Shown: in pieces, positions 5,994 through 13,786 of the stretch
How positions within the stretch are numbered: position 1 is the first letter of the stretch
How the letters are laid out: every line of letters begins with the position of its first letter
NCBI GenBank assembly: GCA_937891215.1
Contig: CALAEU010000035.1
Location: 1 to 14,872 of the forward strand
Origin: an uncultured Clostridia bacterium
GTDB lineage: Bacteria > Bacillota_A > Clostridia > Oscillospirales > Acutalibacteraceae
Length of the DNA stretch: 14,872 bases
Direction of reading: 5' to 3'
Notes under the pieces: model-generated
What the model saw: only the letters and a program-made list of their open reading frames with translations
Database searches by the model: none
What the model was told of the DNA's origin: nothing
Position numbers and translations under genes: made by a program

Positions 5994-7952
5994 ATGGAAA
6001 ACGAAAAAAATAAAGAGTTTACTAACAGTGAAAAACACAATAAAAAAAGTGGTAAACAAAACAAGAAAAATAAGAAATTTAATAATAAAACCGAAAATAA
6101 AAATCAAAGCAAAACACAAAAGAAACAACGCAAACAAAAAGGCTTTAAAAGTAAGAAGCAAGGCGGTGGTAAAATGCCGAAAGAGCAGACAGTTGATATA
6201 AAAAATAATCAGACTGCTAAAAGTAAAACTTCAGGAAAAACTGAGCAGAATAAAAAAAGTAATCGTTACGGAAAAATTAAACCACCAGTTAAAAATAACC
6301 CTGTGAAAATTTCATTTTTAGGTGGTCTTAACGAAGTCGGTAAAAATATGACTGTTTATGAGTATGAAAAAAGTATGCTCATAGTTGATTGTGGTTTAGC
6401 ATTTCCTGAGTCTGACCAGTTAGGTGTTGACTTTGTTATTCCGGATTTTTCTTATGTAGAAAGAAATGCTGATAAAATCAAAGGTGTTTTAATTACTCAC
6501 GGTCACGAAGACCATATTGGTGCTTTGTGTTATCTTCTCAAAAAAATAAATGTACCGGTATATGCAACACTTCTTACTGCTGGTCTTATTATGGGTAAAC
6601 TTTCTGAACACAAATTAGACAAAACAGTTGATGTTAAAGTTATAAACCCTGGTGAAGAAGTTTATCTTGGCGACTTCAATGTTGAGTTTATACACGTAAA
6701 TCACTCAATTCCTGGTGCAGTAGCACTTGCTATTAAATGTGATGCGGGTACTATTATCCAGACTGGTGACTTTAAAATTGACACTACACCTATTGATGGT
6801 GAAATTATAAATCTTTCACGCTTTGCAGAACTTGGTAACGAAGGTGTTCTTTGTCTTCTTTCAGACTCAACAAACGCTGAACAACCAGGTTACACACAAA
6901 GTGAAAGTAAAGTTGGCGAAACATTCGAGAGCCTTTTCTCAAAAGCAGGTAACAGAAGAATTATAATCGCAACATTTGCCTCAAATATTCATCGTGTCCA
7001 GCAGATTATAGATATCGCATCAAAGACGGGCAGGAAAGTTGCTTTGTCTGGCAGAAGCCTTGAAAATGTTACTGCAATTGCAAGTGAACTAGGTTATGTT
7101 CATATTCCTGAAGGAACTTTAATAGGCATTGATGAAATCAAACGCTATAATGATGAACAACTTGTTATTATTACAACTGGAAGTCAGGGCGAAGCAATGT
7201 CTGCACTTTCAAGAATGGCATCTAAAAACCACAGAAAAGTTGAAATTGGTTACAACGACTGCGTTATTATTTCAGCAAGACCTATCCCTGGTAATGAAAA
7301 GACAGTTTATAAAGTAATCAACGACTTACTTTGTCTTGGTGCACAGGTAGTTTACGAGAAAATGTATGATGTTCACGTTTCAGGTCATGCTTGTCAGGAA
7401 GAACTAAAAATTATGCTTTCTCTTGTTAAGCCAAAGTATTTTATTCCTGTTCACGGTGAGCAGAAACATTTGAGATATCATGCAAAACTTGCTGAAAGTA
7501 TCGGTATTCCACATAACAACATTATTATTGGTGATAATGGTTACGAAATTTCTGTAAGTGATAGCAATATTGCAGTTTCAGGCACAGTAACTCACGGCAA
7601 AGTTTATGTTGACGGTTACGGTGTAGGTGATGTAGGTACAAGGGTTATGCGTGAAAGACAACATCTCGGTACAGATGGTATTATAATTATTGCTGCAACT
7701 GTTGATGCGGCATCGGGTGAACTCGTTACAGGGCCGGATATTGTTTCAAAAGGTTTTGTTTATGTTAAAGAAGCAGAGCTTTTAATGAGTGAAGCAGTAT
7801 CACTTTCAATGAATGTTATCAACAGTTTCCCACCGTATAATTTCGATTTGAACCAGATGACAAATAAACTCCGTGATGAAGTTTCAAGACTTATGTACGA
7901 AAGAACAAAGCGTAGTCCTATGATTTTACCAATCATTATGGAAGTTTATTAA
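5994..7952 (+). CDS. rnj: Ribonuclease J (beta-CASP metallo-beta-lactamase RNase)
   Basis: A 652-residue RNase J, acting as 5'-to-3' exonuclease and endonuclease in mRNA decay and rRNA maturation. Residues 1-100 are a Lys/Asn/Gln-rich, probably disordered basic tail not present in B. subtilis RNase J1. The conserved enzyme begins at about 103 (VKISFLGGLNEVGKNM). The Zn-binding motif HGHEDH is at 169-174, followed by H237 in NHSIPGA and D259 in TGDFKID. The beta-CASP domain includes ATFASNIHRVQQ (327-337) and SARPIPGNE (427-435). HVSGHACQEEL (461-471) and PVHGEQKHL (485-493) complete the active site, and the C-terminal domain runs to the end. GGAGAG at 5985-5990 sets the ATG. A consensus promoter lies upstream, and gdpP follows after 41 bases. 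I cannot decide between the J1 and J2 paralogue names. Confidence 0.95.
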   Translation: MENEKNKEFTNSEKHNKKSGKQNKKNKKFNNKTENKNQSKTQKKQRKQKGFKSKKQGGGKMPKEQTVDIKNNQTAKSKTSGKTEQNKKSNRYGKIKPPVKNNPVKISFLGGLNEVGKNMTVYEYEKSMLIVDCGLAFPESDQLGVDFVIPDFSYVERNADKIKGVLITHGHEDHIGALCYLLKKINVPVYATLLTAGLIMGKLSEHKLDKTVDVKVINPGEEVYLGDFNVEFIHVNHSIPGAVALAIKCDAGTIIQTGDFKIDTTPIDGEIINLSRFAELGNEGVLCLLSDSTNAEQPGYTQSESKVGETFESLFSKAGNRRIIIATFASNIHRVQQIIDIASKTGRKVALSGRSLENVTAIASELGYVHIPEGTLIGIDEIKRYNDEQLVIITTGSQGEAMSALSRMASKNHRKVEIGYNDCVIISARPIPGNEKTVYKVINDLLCLGAQVVYEKMYDVHVSGHACQEELKIMLSLVKPKYFIPVHGEQKHLRYHAKLAESIGIPHNNIIIGDNGYEISVSDSNIAVSGTVTHGKVYVDGYGVGDVGTRVMRERQHLGTDGIIIIAATVDAASGELVTGPDIVSKGFVYVKEAELLMSEAVSLSMNVINSFPPYNFDLNQMTNKLRDEVSRLMYERTKRSPMILPIIMEVY

Positions 7953-7959
7953 AATTGTT

Positions 7960-7977
7960 GGAGTGAATTTTTACTCC
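7960..7977 (+). other. Small hairpin between RNase J and gdpP
   Basis: GGAGTGA (7960-7966) pairs with TTACTCC (7971-7977), with one G-U pair, around an ATTT loop. It lies in the 41-base gap just before the strong ribosome binding site AAGGAG (7981-7986) of gdpP. There is no T-run after it, so it is more likely a processing or mRNA-stability element than a terminator. Confidence 0.35.
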
Positions 7978-7993
7978 GTTAAGGAGAAAGATT

Positions 7994-8638
7994 ATGAGAT
8001 TTAAAAGTTGGTTGTATCAGAATCCAATAGGCTTTTTATCAGCGGCAGTATTTTTATTTGTTGGTGTAGGTTTTATCTTTATAGATAAAAAAGGTGCAGT
8101 TGCGTCTTTTCTGGGGTTTGCAGTTATACTCATTTTAAGTGTTATTTACTCCGCTTACAGTATATCTTCAACAAAAAAACTTGTTAAGCAGATAAATAAA
8201 TCTTTAAGGGGCGAAATCAAAAATATAGATTCATTTCCGCTTCCTGCAGTTGTTTGCAATTCTTATGGTGGAATTGTGTGGTATAATAAACTTTTTCTTT
8301 CAGATATACTATCCGATGATGAGTCAGACAAGTTTAAAATAACAGATGTTTTTAAAGATTTTTCATTTGATAATTTCGGGGAAGAAGAGTCTGTTTCTGC
8401 ACAGTATAACGACCGTTTTTACACTGTATTCACAACAAAAGTACACGATAAAAATACACCACTCATTGCTATGTATTTTCTCGATGATACATACTTTAAA
8501 ACAACTGAAAAAGAATATCTCTTAACAAGACCTTATGCTATGCACATTCTTGTTGATAATATAGATGAGCTTTACAGAAAATATTCCGACAGTAAATTTG
8601 CTCTTATCACAAGTGGGATAGAAAGTATATTGGCTTGA
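7994..8638 (+). CDS. gdpP: GdpP-type c-di-AMP phosphodiesterase, N-terminal part (gene frameshifted)
   Basis: This frame encodes the membrane and sensor half of GdpP (YybT), the membrane-anchored enzyme that hydrolyses cyclic di-AMP. Two transmembrane helices occupy about residues 10-30 and 36-58. A degenerate PAS domain follows (FPLPAVVCNSYGGIVWYN, 81-98), then the start of a degenerate GGDEF domain (HILVDNIDELYRKYSDS). The frame ends at TGA 8636-8638 in mid-domain. The missing GGDEF remainder and the catalytic DHH/DHHA1 half are intact in the next frame from 8622, and the two pieces add up to the usual ~650 residues. The disruption equals one extra base between 8619 and 8636, for example in ATATTGG. 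AAGGAG at 7981-7986 gives a strong start. The gdpP-rplI-dnaB order is conserved in Firmicutes. Confidence 0.9.
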   Translation: MRFKSWLYQNPIGFLSAAVFLFVGVGFIFIDKKGAVASFLGFAVILILSVIYSAYSISSTKKLVKQINKSLRGEIKNIDSFPLPAVVCNSYGGIVWYNKLFLSDILSDDESDKFKITDVFKDFSFDNFGEEESVSAQYNDRFYTVFTTKVHDKNTPLIAMYFLDDTYFKTTEKEYLLTRPYAMHILVDNIDELYRKYSDSKFALITSGIESILA

Positions 8639-9947
8639 CGGTCACAATGTTATTTTTAAAAAGACTGCAAATGGCAGATTTTTAGTAATTGGTGAAAAAC
8701 GCGGTCTTGATAAATTGTGTAAAGGAAAGTTTGAAGTTTTAAACGATATCCGTGCATATAAGTACGAGAACACTGAAATAAACGCGACGCTTTCAATAGG
8801 TGTTGGTACTGGCGAAAATGTGCTGGAATGTGAAAATCAGGCGAAACGTTCTCTCGAACTGGCATTGGGTCGCGGTGGGGACCAGTGTGCAGTATTTATG
8901 AATGATGGTTACACATTCTTCGGCGGTATGACAAATCTTCTCAATGATAATTCAAAGGTTTCTCCAAGACAGACTTCTGCAAATATTTTAAATGAAATCA
9001 AAAAGCATAATAAGGTGATTATTATGGGACATAGATTTTCAGATAATGATTCTGTGGGTGCTGCAGTTGGTATGGAATATTTCTGCCGACAGAATGGAGT
9101 GAATGCAAAAGTTGTTGTTGATGAAAAGAAATCACTTGCAAAACCACTTATAAACTATCTTAAAAGTAATGGTTACGATAAATTTATAGACCATGATGAC
9201 GGCAAACGTTTTTGTGATAGCAAAACTTTAGTTATTGTTGTAGATACTCACGTTGTTTCACTTTTAGAAAGTGAAGCGGTTTATAACGATGGTGGTAGTA
9301 AAATTATAATAGACCACCACAGACGAACTGCAGATTATATTGACAATGCAGAGATTTTCTATCATTTACCGCTTTCTTCATCTACTTGTGAGATGGTTTC
9401 AGAACTTCTGGAATATTCAACAACGCAGATTACTTTACCACTTGAAATTGCAACTGCGCTTTTATCTGGTATTGTACTTGATACAAAGGATTATGTTTTG
9501 AAAACTTCTCGCAGGACATTTGAAGCAGCGGCATATTTAAAACAGAATGGTGCAAATACAGTAGAAGTTAAAAAACTTTTTGCGGTTAATCAGGAACAGA
9601 TAAATGGTGAAAATGAAATTATAAAAAATGCTGTGAGTTACAGAGATTGTATGATTTCAATTGCAGATAAAAACATTGAGAATTTAAGAGTTATAACCGC
9701 AAAAGCGGCAGACGATATGCTCAATATAAGTGGTGTTAAAGCATCATTTGTAATCTCAAAAATCAAAGATGATTTAGTCAATATTTCGGCACGTTCTTTG
9801 GGTGAAGAAAATGTTCAACTCATCACCGAAAAATTAGGCGGTGGTGGTCATAGTACAATGGCTGCTTGTCAACTCGAAGATGTGTCATTAGAATTAGCAC
9901 TTGAAAAATTAAAGAGTGCAATAGATGAATATTACGAAGAAAGGTAG
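8622..9947 (+). CDS. gdpP: GdpP-type c-di-AMP phosphodiesterase, C-terminal part (rest of GGDEF, DHH, DHHA1)
   Basis: This is the downstream half of the frameshifted gdpP gene, with no start codon of its own that fits the protein (TTG 8715 is the first usable codon but lies inside the GGDEF domain). It begins with the rest of the degenerate GGDEF domain (DGHNVIFKK, then SIGVGTG and LGRGGDQ near 8800-8885). The DHH phosphoesterase domain follows with IMGHRFSDND (9021-9050), VIVVDTH (9231-9251) and IIIDHHR (near 9303-9323). The DHHA1 domain ends the protein with GGGGHSTMAACQ (9837-9872). All metal-binding residues are present, so the catalytic domain looks functional. The gene ends seven bases before rplI, whose ribosome binding site lies in its last codons. 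The good condition of both halves argues for a recent change or a sequence error rather than an old pseudogene. Confidence 0.88.
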   Translation, partial: KVYWLDGHNVIFKKTANGRFLVIGEKRGLDKLCKGKFEVLNDIRAYKYENTEINATLSIGVGTGENVLECENQAKRSLELALGRGGDQCAVFMNDGYTFFGGMTNLLNDNSKVSPRQTSANILNEIKKHNKVIIMGHRFSDNDSVGAAVGMEYFCRQNGVNAKVVVDEKKSLAKPLINYLKSNGYDKFIDHDDGKRFCDSKTLVIVVDTHVVSLLESEAVYNDGGSKIIIDHHRRTADYIDNAEIFYHLPLSSSTCEMVSELLEYSTTQITLPLEIATALLSGIVLDTKDYVLKTSRRTFEAAAYLKQNGANTVEVKKLFAVNQEQINGENEIIKNAVSYRDCMISIADKNIENLRVITAKAADDMLNISGVKASFVISKIKDDLVNISARSLGEENVQLITEKLGGGGHSTMAACQLEDVSLELALEKLKSAIDEYYEER

Positions 9948-9954
9948 AATTAAA

Positions 9955-10398
9955 ATGGACGTAGTATTAAATAGTGATGTAAAAGGTCTTGGCAAGAAAG
10001 GGGAGAAAGTAAGTGTTTCTGAAGGTTATGCAAGGAACTTCCTTTTTCCAAGAAAATTAGCTAGCGAAATTAACGCTCAACTTATTTCTGAACTTAAAAA
10101 CAAAGAGTCTTCAGAAAAATTTAAGGCAGATGAAGAATTAAAAGCTGCAAAAGAAAATGCAGAAAAAATCAACGGACAAACTGTTGCACTTAAAGCAAAA
10201 GGCGGCGCAAATGGTAAACTTTTCGGTTCAATTACCGCAAAAGAAATTGCTGTTGAAGTAAATAAAAAATTCGGTATTACTGCAGATAAAAGAAAAATTA
10301 TTGTTGATGATATTAAGGCATTCGGTACATATAATGCACAAGTTAAACTTCATCCTAAAGTAACTGCAGATTTTAAAGTTCAGGTAACAGAATTATAA
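9955..10398 (+). CDS. rplI: 50S ribosomal protein bL9
   Basis: A 147-residue bL9, the usual length. It binds 23S rRNA near the base of the L1 stalk and helps reading-frame fidelity. The N-terminal RNA-binding domain has the family pattern VKGLGKKGEKVSVSEGYARN followed by FLFPRKLA. A long charged connecting helix spans about residues 42-75. The C-terminal domain includes KLFGSITAKEIA and ends with VKLHPKVTADFKVQV. ATG 9955 is the family start; the in-frame upstream ATG at 9925 would add ten residues without support and lies inside gdpP. AAGG at 9941-9944, within the end of gdpP, is the probable ribosome binding site. Its close coupling to gdpP upstream and dnaB 31 bases downstream matches the gene order known from Bacillus. 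Confidence 0.97.
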   Translation: MDVVLNSDVKGLGKKGEKVSVSEGYARNFLFPRKLASEINAQLISELKNKESSEKFKADEELKAAKENAEKINGQTVALKAKGGANGKLFGSITAKEIAVEVNKKFGITADKRKIIVDDIKAFGTYNAQVKLHPKVTADFKVQVTEL

Positions 10399-10429
10399 TT
10401 ATTATTTAATTTTCAAATGGTGAAAAGAT

Positions 10430-11809
10430 ATGGCAGAAAAAGATTTAACAACTACTAATGCTGATATTTATAAAGATGTTTCTAATTTTACAGCAGAGCA
10501 GGCAATTTTAGGTTCTGTGCTTATAGACCCTGAATGTTTAAGCCGAGTTATTTCTTGTGTTACACCTGAGGCATTTTATTACCAACAGCATAAAGAGATT
10601 TTTGATGTTATGGTAATGCTTGACACATTAGGTTCAAGAATAGATGCTCTTGTGATTTTAGAAAGGTTAAAAGAAAAAGGTGTTTTTGACGAAGAAACAG
10701 GCAAAAACTATTTAGCACAGTTAGCACAAGCAGTGCCTTCAACTGCCAATGTTGAGAGTTATTGCAAAATTGTTCAGGATGGCTTCTACAAAAGAAGACT
10801 TATTGATATTTCAAAAGATACAATTGATTCTGTTGCTGCGGGTGAAGACGCAGATGTGTTGCTTGAGTCTGCAGAACAAAGTATTTATAACCTTCGTAAA
10901 GGTAAATCTACAAGTTCAATTCAGAGACTCAGCGATGTTATCACAAATGAAGTTTATCCTACACTTTCAAATATCACTTCTGAAAATGCTGAAGATTTCA
11001 AGGGTATTCCGACTGGTTTTTCAAAACTTGACGAAATCATTTCAGGACTTAACCGTTCAGACCTTGTGCTTATAGGTGCACGTCCTGCTATGGGTAAAAC
11101 AAGTTTCGCACTTAATATTGCCCGTAATGTTGGTATGACTGGTAAAAAAGTTATTTTCTTCTCGCTTGAAATGTCAAATGAACAGTTGGCATCGCGTGTG
11201 CTTTCAACAGAAGCACGTGTTGAGAGTAACAAACTCCGTTCAGGCAACATAAGTCAGGCAGAGTGGCAAAGACTCGCAGAAGCAACTAACCTTTTAGCGT
11301 CAAGATGTGAACTTTATTTTGACGATACTTCAACAATTACAGTTCCTGAAATAAAAGCAAAAATCAGAAGAATGAAAAATGTTGATTGTATTATTATTGA
11401 CTACTTAGGTCTTATGCAGACTGCAGACAAAAATATCAAAGGTAATCGTGTTCAGGAAATTACTGAAATTACACGTAGTTTAAAACTTCTCGCTAAGGAT
11501 CTTAAAATTCCTGTTGTTGTTTGTTGTCAGCTTTCCCGTGGACCTGAAAAGAATGGTAAGGCTTCGAACAGACCTATGCTTTCTGACCTTCGTGACTCTG
11601 GTTCTATTGAGCAGGACGCAGATATTGTTATGATGCTTTACAGAGAAGGTTATTATAAAAATGACAAGCAGAATGCAGAAGAAGTAGATATGTCACAGGC
11701 AGACGTTGATGTTGCTAAAAATCGTCACGGTCCTACTGAAAGAATAAAACTTCACTGGGATGGTCAATTTACGCTCTTCTCAACACTGGAGTATCGTGAT
11801 GAATACTAA
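10430..11809 (+). CDS. dnaB: Replicative DNA helicase DnaB (DnaC in Bacillus naming)
   Basis: A 459-residue hexameric helicase that unwinds DNA ahead of the replisome and binds primase. The N-terminal helical domain starts at about residue 19 (NFTAEQAILGSVLID). The RecA-like ATPase domain starts near 190 (GIPTGFSKLDEIISGL). It has Walker A GARPAMGKTS (216-225), SLEMSNEQLASR (245-256), Walker B IIIDYLGLMQ (321-330), CQLSRGPEKN (366-375), LRDSGSIEQDADIVMMLYRE (387-406) and the C-terminal KNRHGPTERIKL (430-441) with the arginine finger region. No intein interrupts it. GGTG at 10419-10422 precedes the ATG. Its last 11 bases overlap the start of tilS, which implies translational coupling. Confidence 0.97.
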   Translation: MAEKDLTTTNADIYKDVSNFTAEQAILGSVLIDPECLSRVISCVTPEAFYYQQHKEIFDVMVMLDTLGSRIDALVILERLKEKGVFDEETGKNYLAQLAQAVPSTANVESYCKIVQDGFYKRRLIDISKDTIDSVAAGEDADVLLESAEQSIYNLRKGKSTSSIQRLSDVITNEVYPTLSNITSENAEDFKGIPTGFSKLDEIISGLNRSDLVLIGARPAMGKTSFALNIARNVGMTGKKVIFFSLEMSNEQLASRVLSTEARVESNKLRSGNISQAEWQRLAEATNLLASRCELYFDDTSTITVPEIKAKIRRMKNVDCIIIDYLGLMQTADKNIKGNRVQEITEITRSLKLLAKDLKIPVVVCCQLSRGPEKNGKASNRPMLSDLRDSGSIEQDADIVMMLYREGYYKNDKQNAEEVDMSQADVDVAKNRHGPTERIKLHWDGQFTLFSTLEYRDEY

Positions 11810-13190
11810 TACATTGTTAGTTAACGAAAAAGCAAAAAAGGCAATAGAAAAGTACGCAATGCTGAGAAAAGGCGACAGAGTTATTGTAGGACTTTCAGGT
11901 GGGGCAGATTCTGTTTGCCTTTTACATTTTCTTAATTCAATAAAAAACGAATATAATTTGACTATTGTTTCTGCTCATATAAATCACGGAATACGTGGTG
12001 AAGAAGCAAATAGTGATGCCGTTTTTTCAAAGAAATTTTCAGAAAAATTAAATGTTAGTTTCAGACTTTTAAAAGTCGATTGTGTTAACGAAGCACAAAA
12101 AAACGGCGAAACTCTTGAAGAAGCAGGGCGAAGAATTCGTTATAACTTTTTCTCTTCTCTTGCAAATACTGAAAATTCAGTTATTGCTACTGCTCATAAC
12201 AGTAACGATAACATGGAAACAGTTATTTTTAATATTTCACGTGGTTCATCTTTAAATGGTGCAAAAGGAATTCCACCAAAGCGTGAAAATATAATAAGAC
12301 CGCTAATTTTCTGTACCAGAGAAGAAATCGAGGGTTATTGCAAAGAGAATTCTTTATCATTTGTTACTGATAGCACGAATTTAAGTGATGACTATACAAG
12401 AAATAAAATCCGTCATCTTGTTATTCCTGAATTAAAAAACATAAACAGTAATGTAGAAGAGGCGTTTTCCCGTTTTTCTGAAAGCGTGAGAGATGACGCG
12501 GATTTTCTTGAAAAAACTATGTTTGACGCTTTTAAACAAGCGGAAATTGACAAGAATACTTATAGTGTGAAAATTCTTAACTCTTTTCATAAATCAATTA
12601 AAAATCGAGTGATTTTTAAAGCGATAAATGCTTTTTGTGGTGAAACTCCTGATAGTAAAAGAGTTGAATCGGTGTGTGAATGTATTAACAGCAACACTAA
12701 AATTCAACTTTATAAAAATTGCTATGCTGAGACAAAAGATGGTGTTTTAAAATTTTTCGATGGTGAGAATACGGTTTTGAAGAATCAGGAAAGAATAGTT
12801 CTTGATATATTAAATTTTAACTGTCAGTTTGGGGAATTTGTGCTTGAAACACAATTACTGGAAAAATTTTCACAGAAAATTAAAGATTTAGTATTGGATA
12901 ATTTAATAGATTGTGATACAATATGTGGTAATTTGGTTTTAAGAACTCGTCAGGAAGGCGATAAAATAACTCTTCGTAAAAGGAATGTTACTAAAACACT
13001 AAAAAAACTTTTTATAGAAGAGAATATCTCTAAAGAAAAAAGAGATTTAATTCCTGTACTTTCCGATGATAATGGAATTGTGTGGGTTTATGGATTTGGC
13101 GTAAACAAGAAAAATGCTAAAACCGAGAAAAGTAAAAATATTTTATCTGTAAGAGTGAGTGAGAAAAATGGTTTCACAAAAAATGAATGA
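11799..13190 (+). CDS. tilS: tRNA(Ile)-lysidine synthetase
   Basis: A 463-residue N-type ATP pyrophosphatase that converts the wobble cytidine of the CAU-anticodon tRNA-Ile to lysidine, so that it reads AUA. The PP-loop SGGADS is at 33-38. [13 protein letters not shown] (62-74), [10 protein letters not shown] (132-141), [13 protein letters not shown] (148-160) and [17 protein letters not shown] (190-206) are the family signatures in order. The C-terminal substrate-binding domain ends with RTRQEGDKI and a basic run. The second motif reads AHNSNDN where many TilS proteins have AHHADDQ, a tolerated variation. I chose ATG 11799 because GGAG at 11788-11791 precedes it and the protein then starts as its relatives do. 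The start overlaps dnaB by 11 bases and the end overlaps hpt by eight. The tilS-hpt-ftsH order is conserved in Firmicutes. Confidence 0.95.
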   Translation: MNTNTLLVNEKAKKAIEKYAMLRKGDRVIVGLSGGADSVCLLHFLNSIKNEYNLTIVSAHINHGIRGEEANSDAVFSKKFSEKLNVSFRLLKVDCVNEAQKNGETLEEAGRRIRYNFFSSLANTENSVIATAHNSNDNMETVIFNISRGSSLNGAKGIPPKRENIIRPLIFCTREEIEGYCKENSLSFVTDSTNLSDDYTRNKIRHLVIPELKNINSNVEEAFSRFSESVRDDADFLEKTMFDAFKQAEIDKNTYSVKILNSFHKSIKNRVIFKAINAFCGETPDSKRVESVCECINSNTKIQLYKNCYAETKDGVLKFFDGENTVLKNQERIVLDILNFNCQFGEFVLETQLLEKFSQKIKDLVLDNLIDCDTICGNLVLRTRQEGDKITLRKRNVTKTLKKLFIEENISKEKRDLIPVLSDDNGIVWVYGFGVNKKNAKTEKSKNILSVRVSEKNGFTKNE

Positions 13191-13728
13191 CGATATTAAA
13201 AAAGTTCTTATTGATGAAAATGAACTTAAATCAATAGTGAAAAGATTAGGCACAGAAATTACTGACGATTATAAAGAAAAAGAAGTTCTTTTAATCGGTA
13301 TTTTAAAAGGTTCTGTTATTTTTATGGCAGACCTTATGAGAGAAATTGATGTGCCTTGCAATATTGATTTTATGGCAGTTTCAAGTTATGGAAACGGCAC
13401 AGAAAGTTCTGGCAGAGTTAAAATCAATAAAGACCTTGATAACGATATTCAGGGAAAAGATATAATTATTATTGAAGATATTCTCGACAGTGGTAAAACT
13501 CTTTATTACATAAGAGATATTCTCTCTGCAAGAAAGCCCTCTTCGATAAAAATTTGCACTCTTTTTGACAAACCAGAAAGACGCGAAGCAGATATTAAAG
13601 CGGATTATGTTGGTTCTTTAGTGCCGAATGAATTTATTGTTGGTTATGGTCTTGATTATTCTGAATATTACAGAAATTTGCCATTTATAGGCGTACTTAA
13701 AGAAAGTGTTTATGAGAATAATAACTAA
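13183..13728 (+). CDS. hpt: Hypoxanthine(-guanine) phosphoribosyltransferase
   Basis: A 181-residue type I phosphoribosyltransferase that makes IMP and GMP from hypoxanthine or guanine and PRPP in purine salvage. [16 protein letters not shown] (36-51) contains the PRPP-contacting loop, [11 protein letters not shown] (67-77) the flexible catalytic loop, [13 protein letters not shown] (94-106) the PRPP-binding motif, and FDKPERR (128-134) plus [17 protein letters not shown] (154-170) the purine-binding end. The serine in EDILDSGKT instead of threonine is a common conservative change. I chose ATG 13183 because [10 protein letters not shown] matches the family start and overlaps the tilS stop in a coupling arrangement. 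ATG 13168 is in frame and is a real alternative, since neither start has a strong ribosome binding site. ftsH follows after 58 bases. Confidence 0.94.
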   Translation: MNDDIKKVLIDENELKSIVKRLGTEITDDYKEKEVLLIGILKGSVIFMADLMREIDVPCNIDFMAVSSYGNGTESSGRVKINKDLDNDIQGKDIIIIEDILDSGKTLYYIRDILSARKPSSIKICTLFDKPERREADIKADYVGSLVPNEFIVGYGLDYSEYYRNLPFIGVLKESVYENNN

Positions 13729-13774
13729 TATAAATGTTAGTTTTATTTATAAAAATTTGTTTATCAAAAAAAGT

Positions 13775-13780
13775 AGGTGA
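13775..13780 (+). promoter_or_regulatory. Ribosome binding site deciding the ftsH start
   Basis: AGGTGA is a six-base match to the anti-Shine-Dalgarno sequence. It is correctly spaced for the ATT at 13787 (six bases between) but 24 bases away from the first in-frame ATG at 13805. It also sits in a small possible hairpin (AGTAG paired with TTACT), which might dampen initiation. Confidence 0.6.
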
Positions 13781-13786
13781 CTTACT

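Noticed and set aside
5983..6201. A 72-codon Lys-rich frame overlapping the start of RNase J
   Set aside because: It is a shadow of the A-rich tail-coding region; composition alone keeps it open, and RNase J has the ribosome binding site and the conserved domain.
13729..13774. Terminator between hpt and ftsH
   Set aside because: The only inverted repeats are pure AT and weak, and the conserved tilS-hpt-ftsH order favours read-through.
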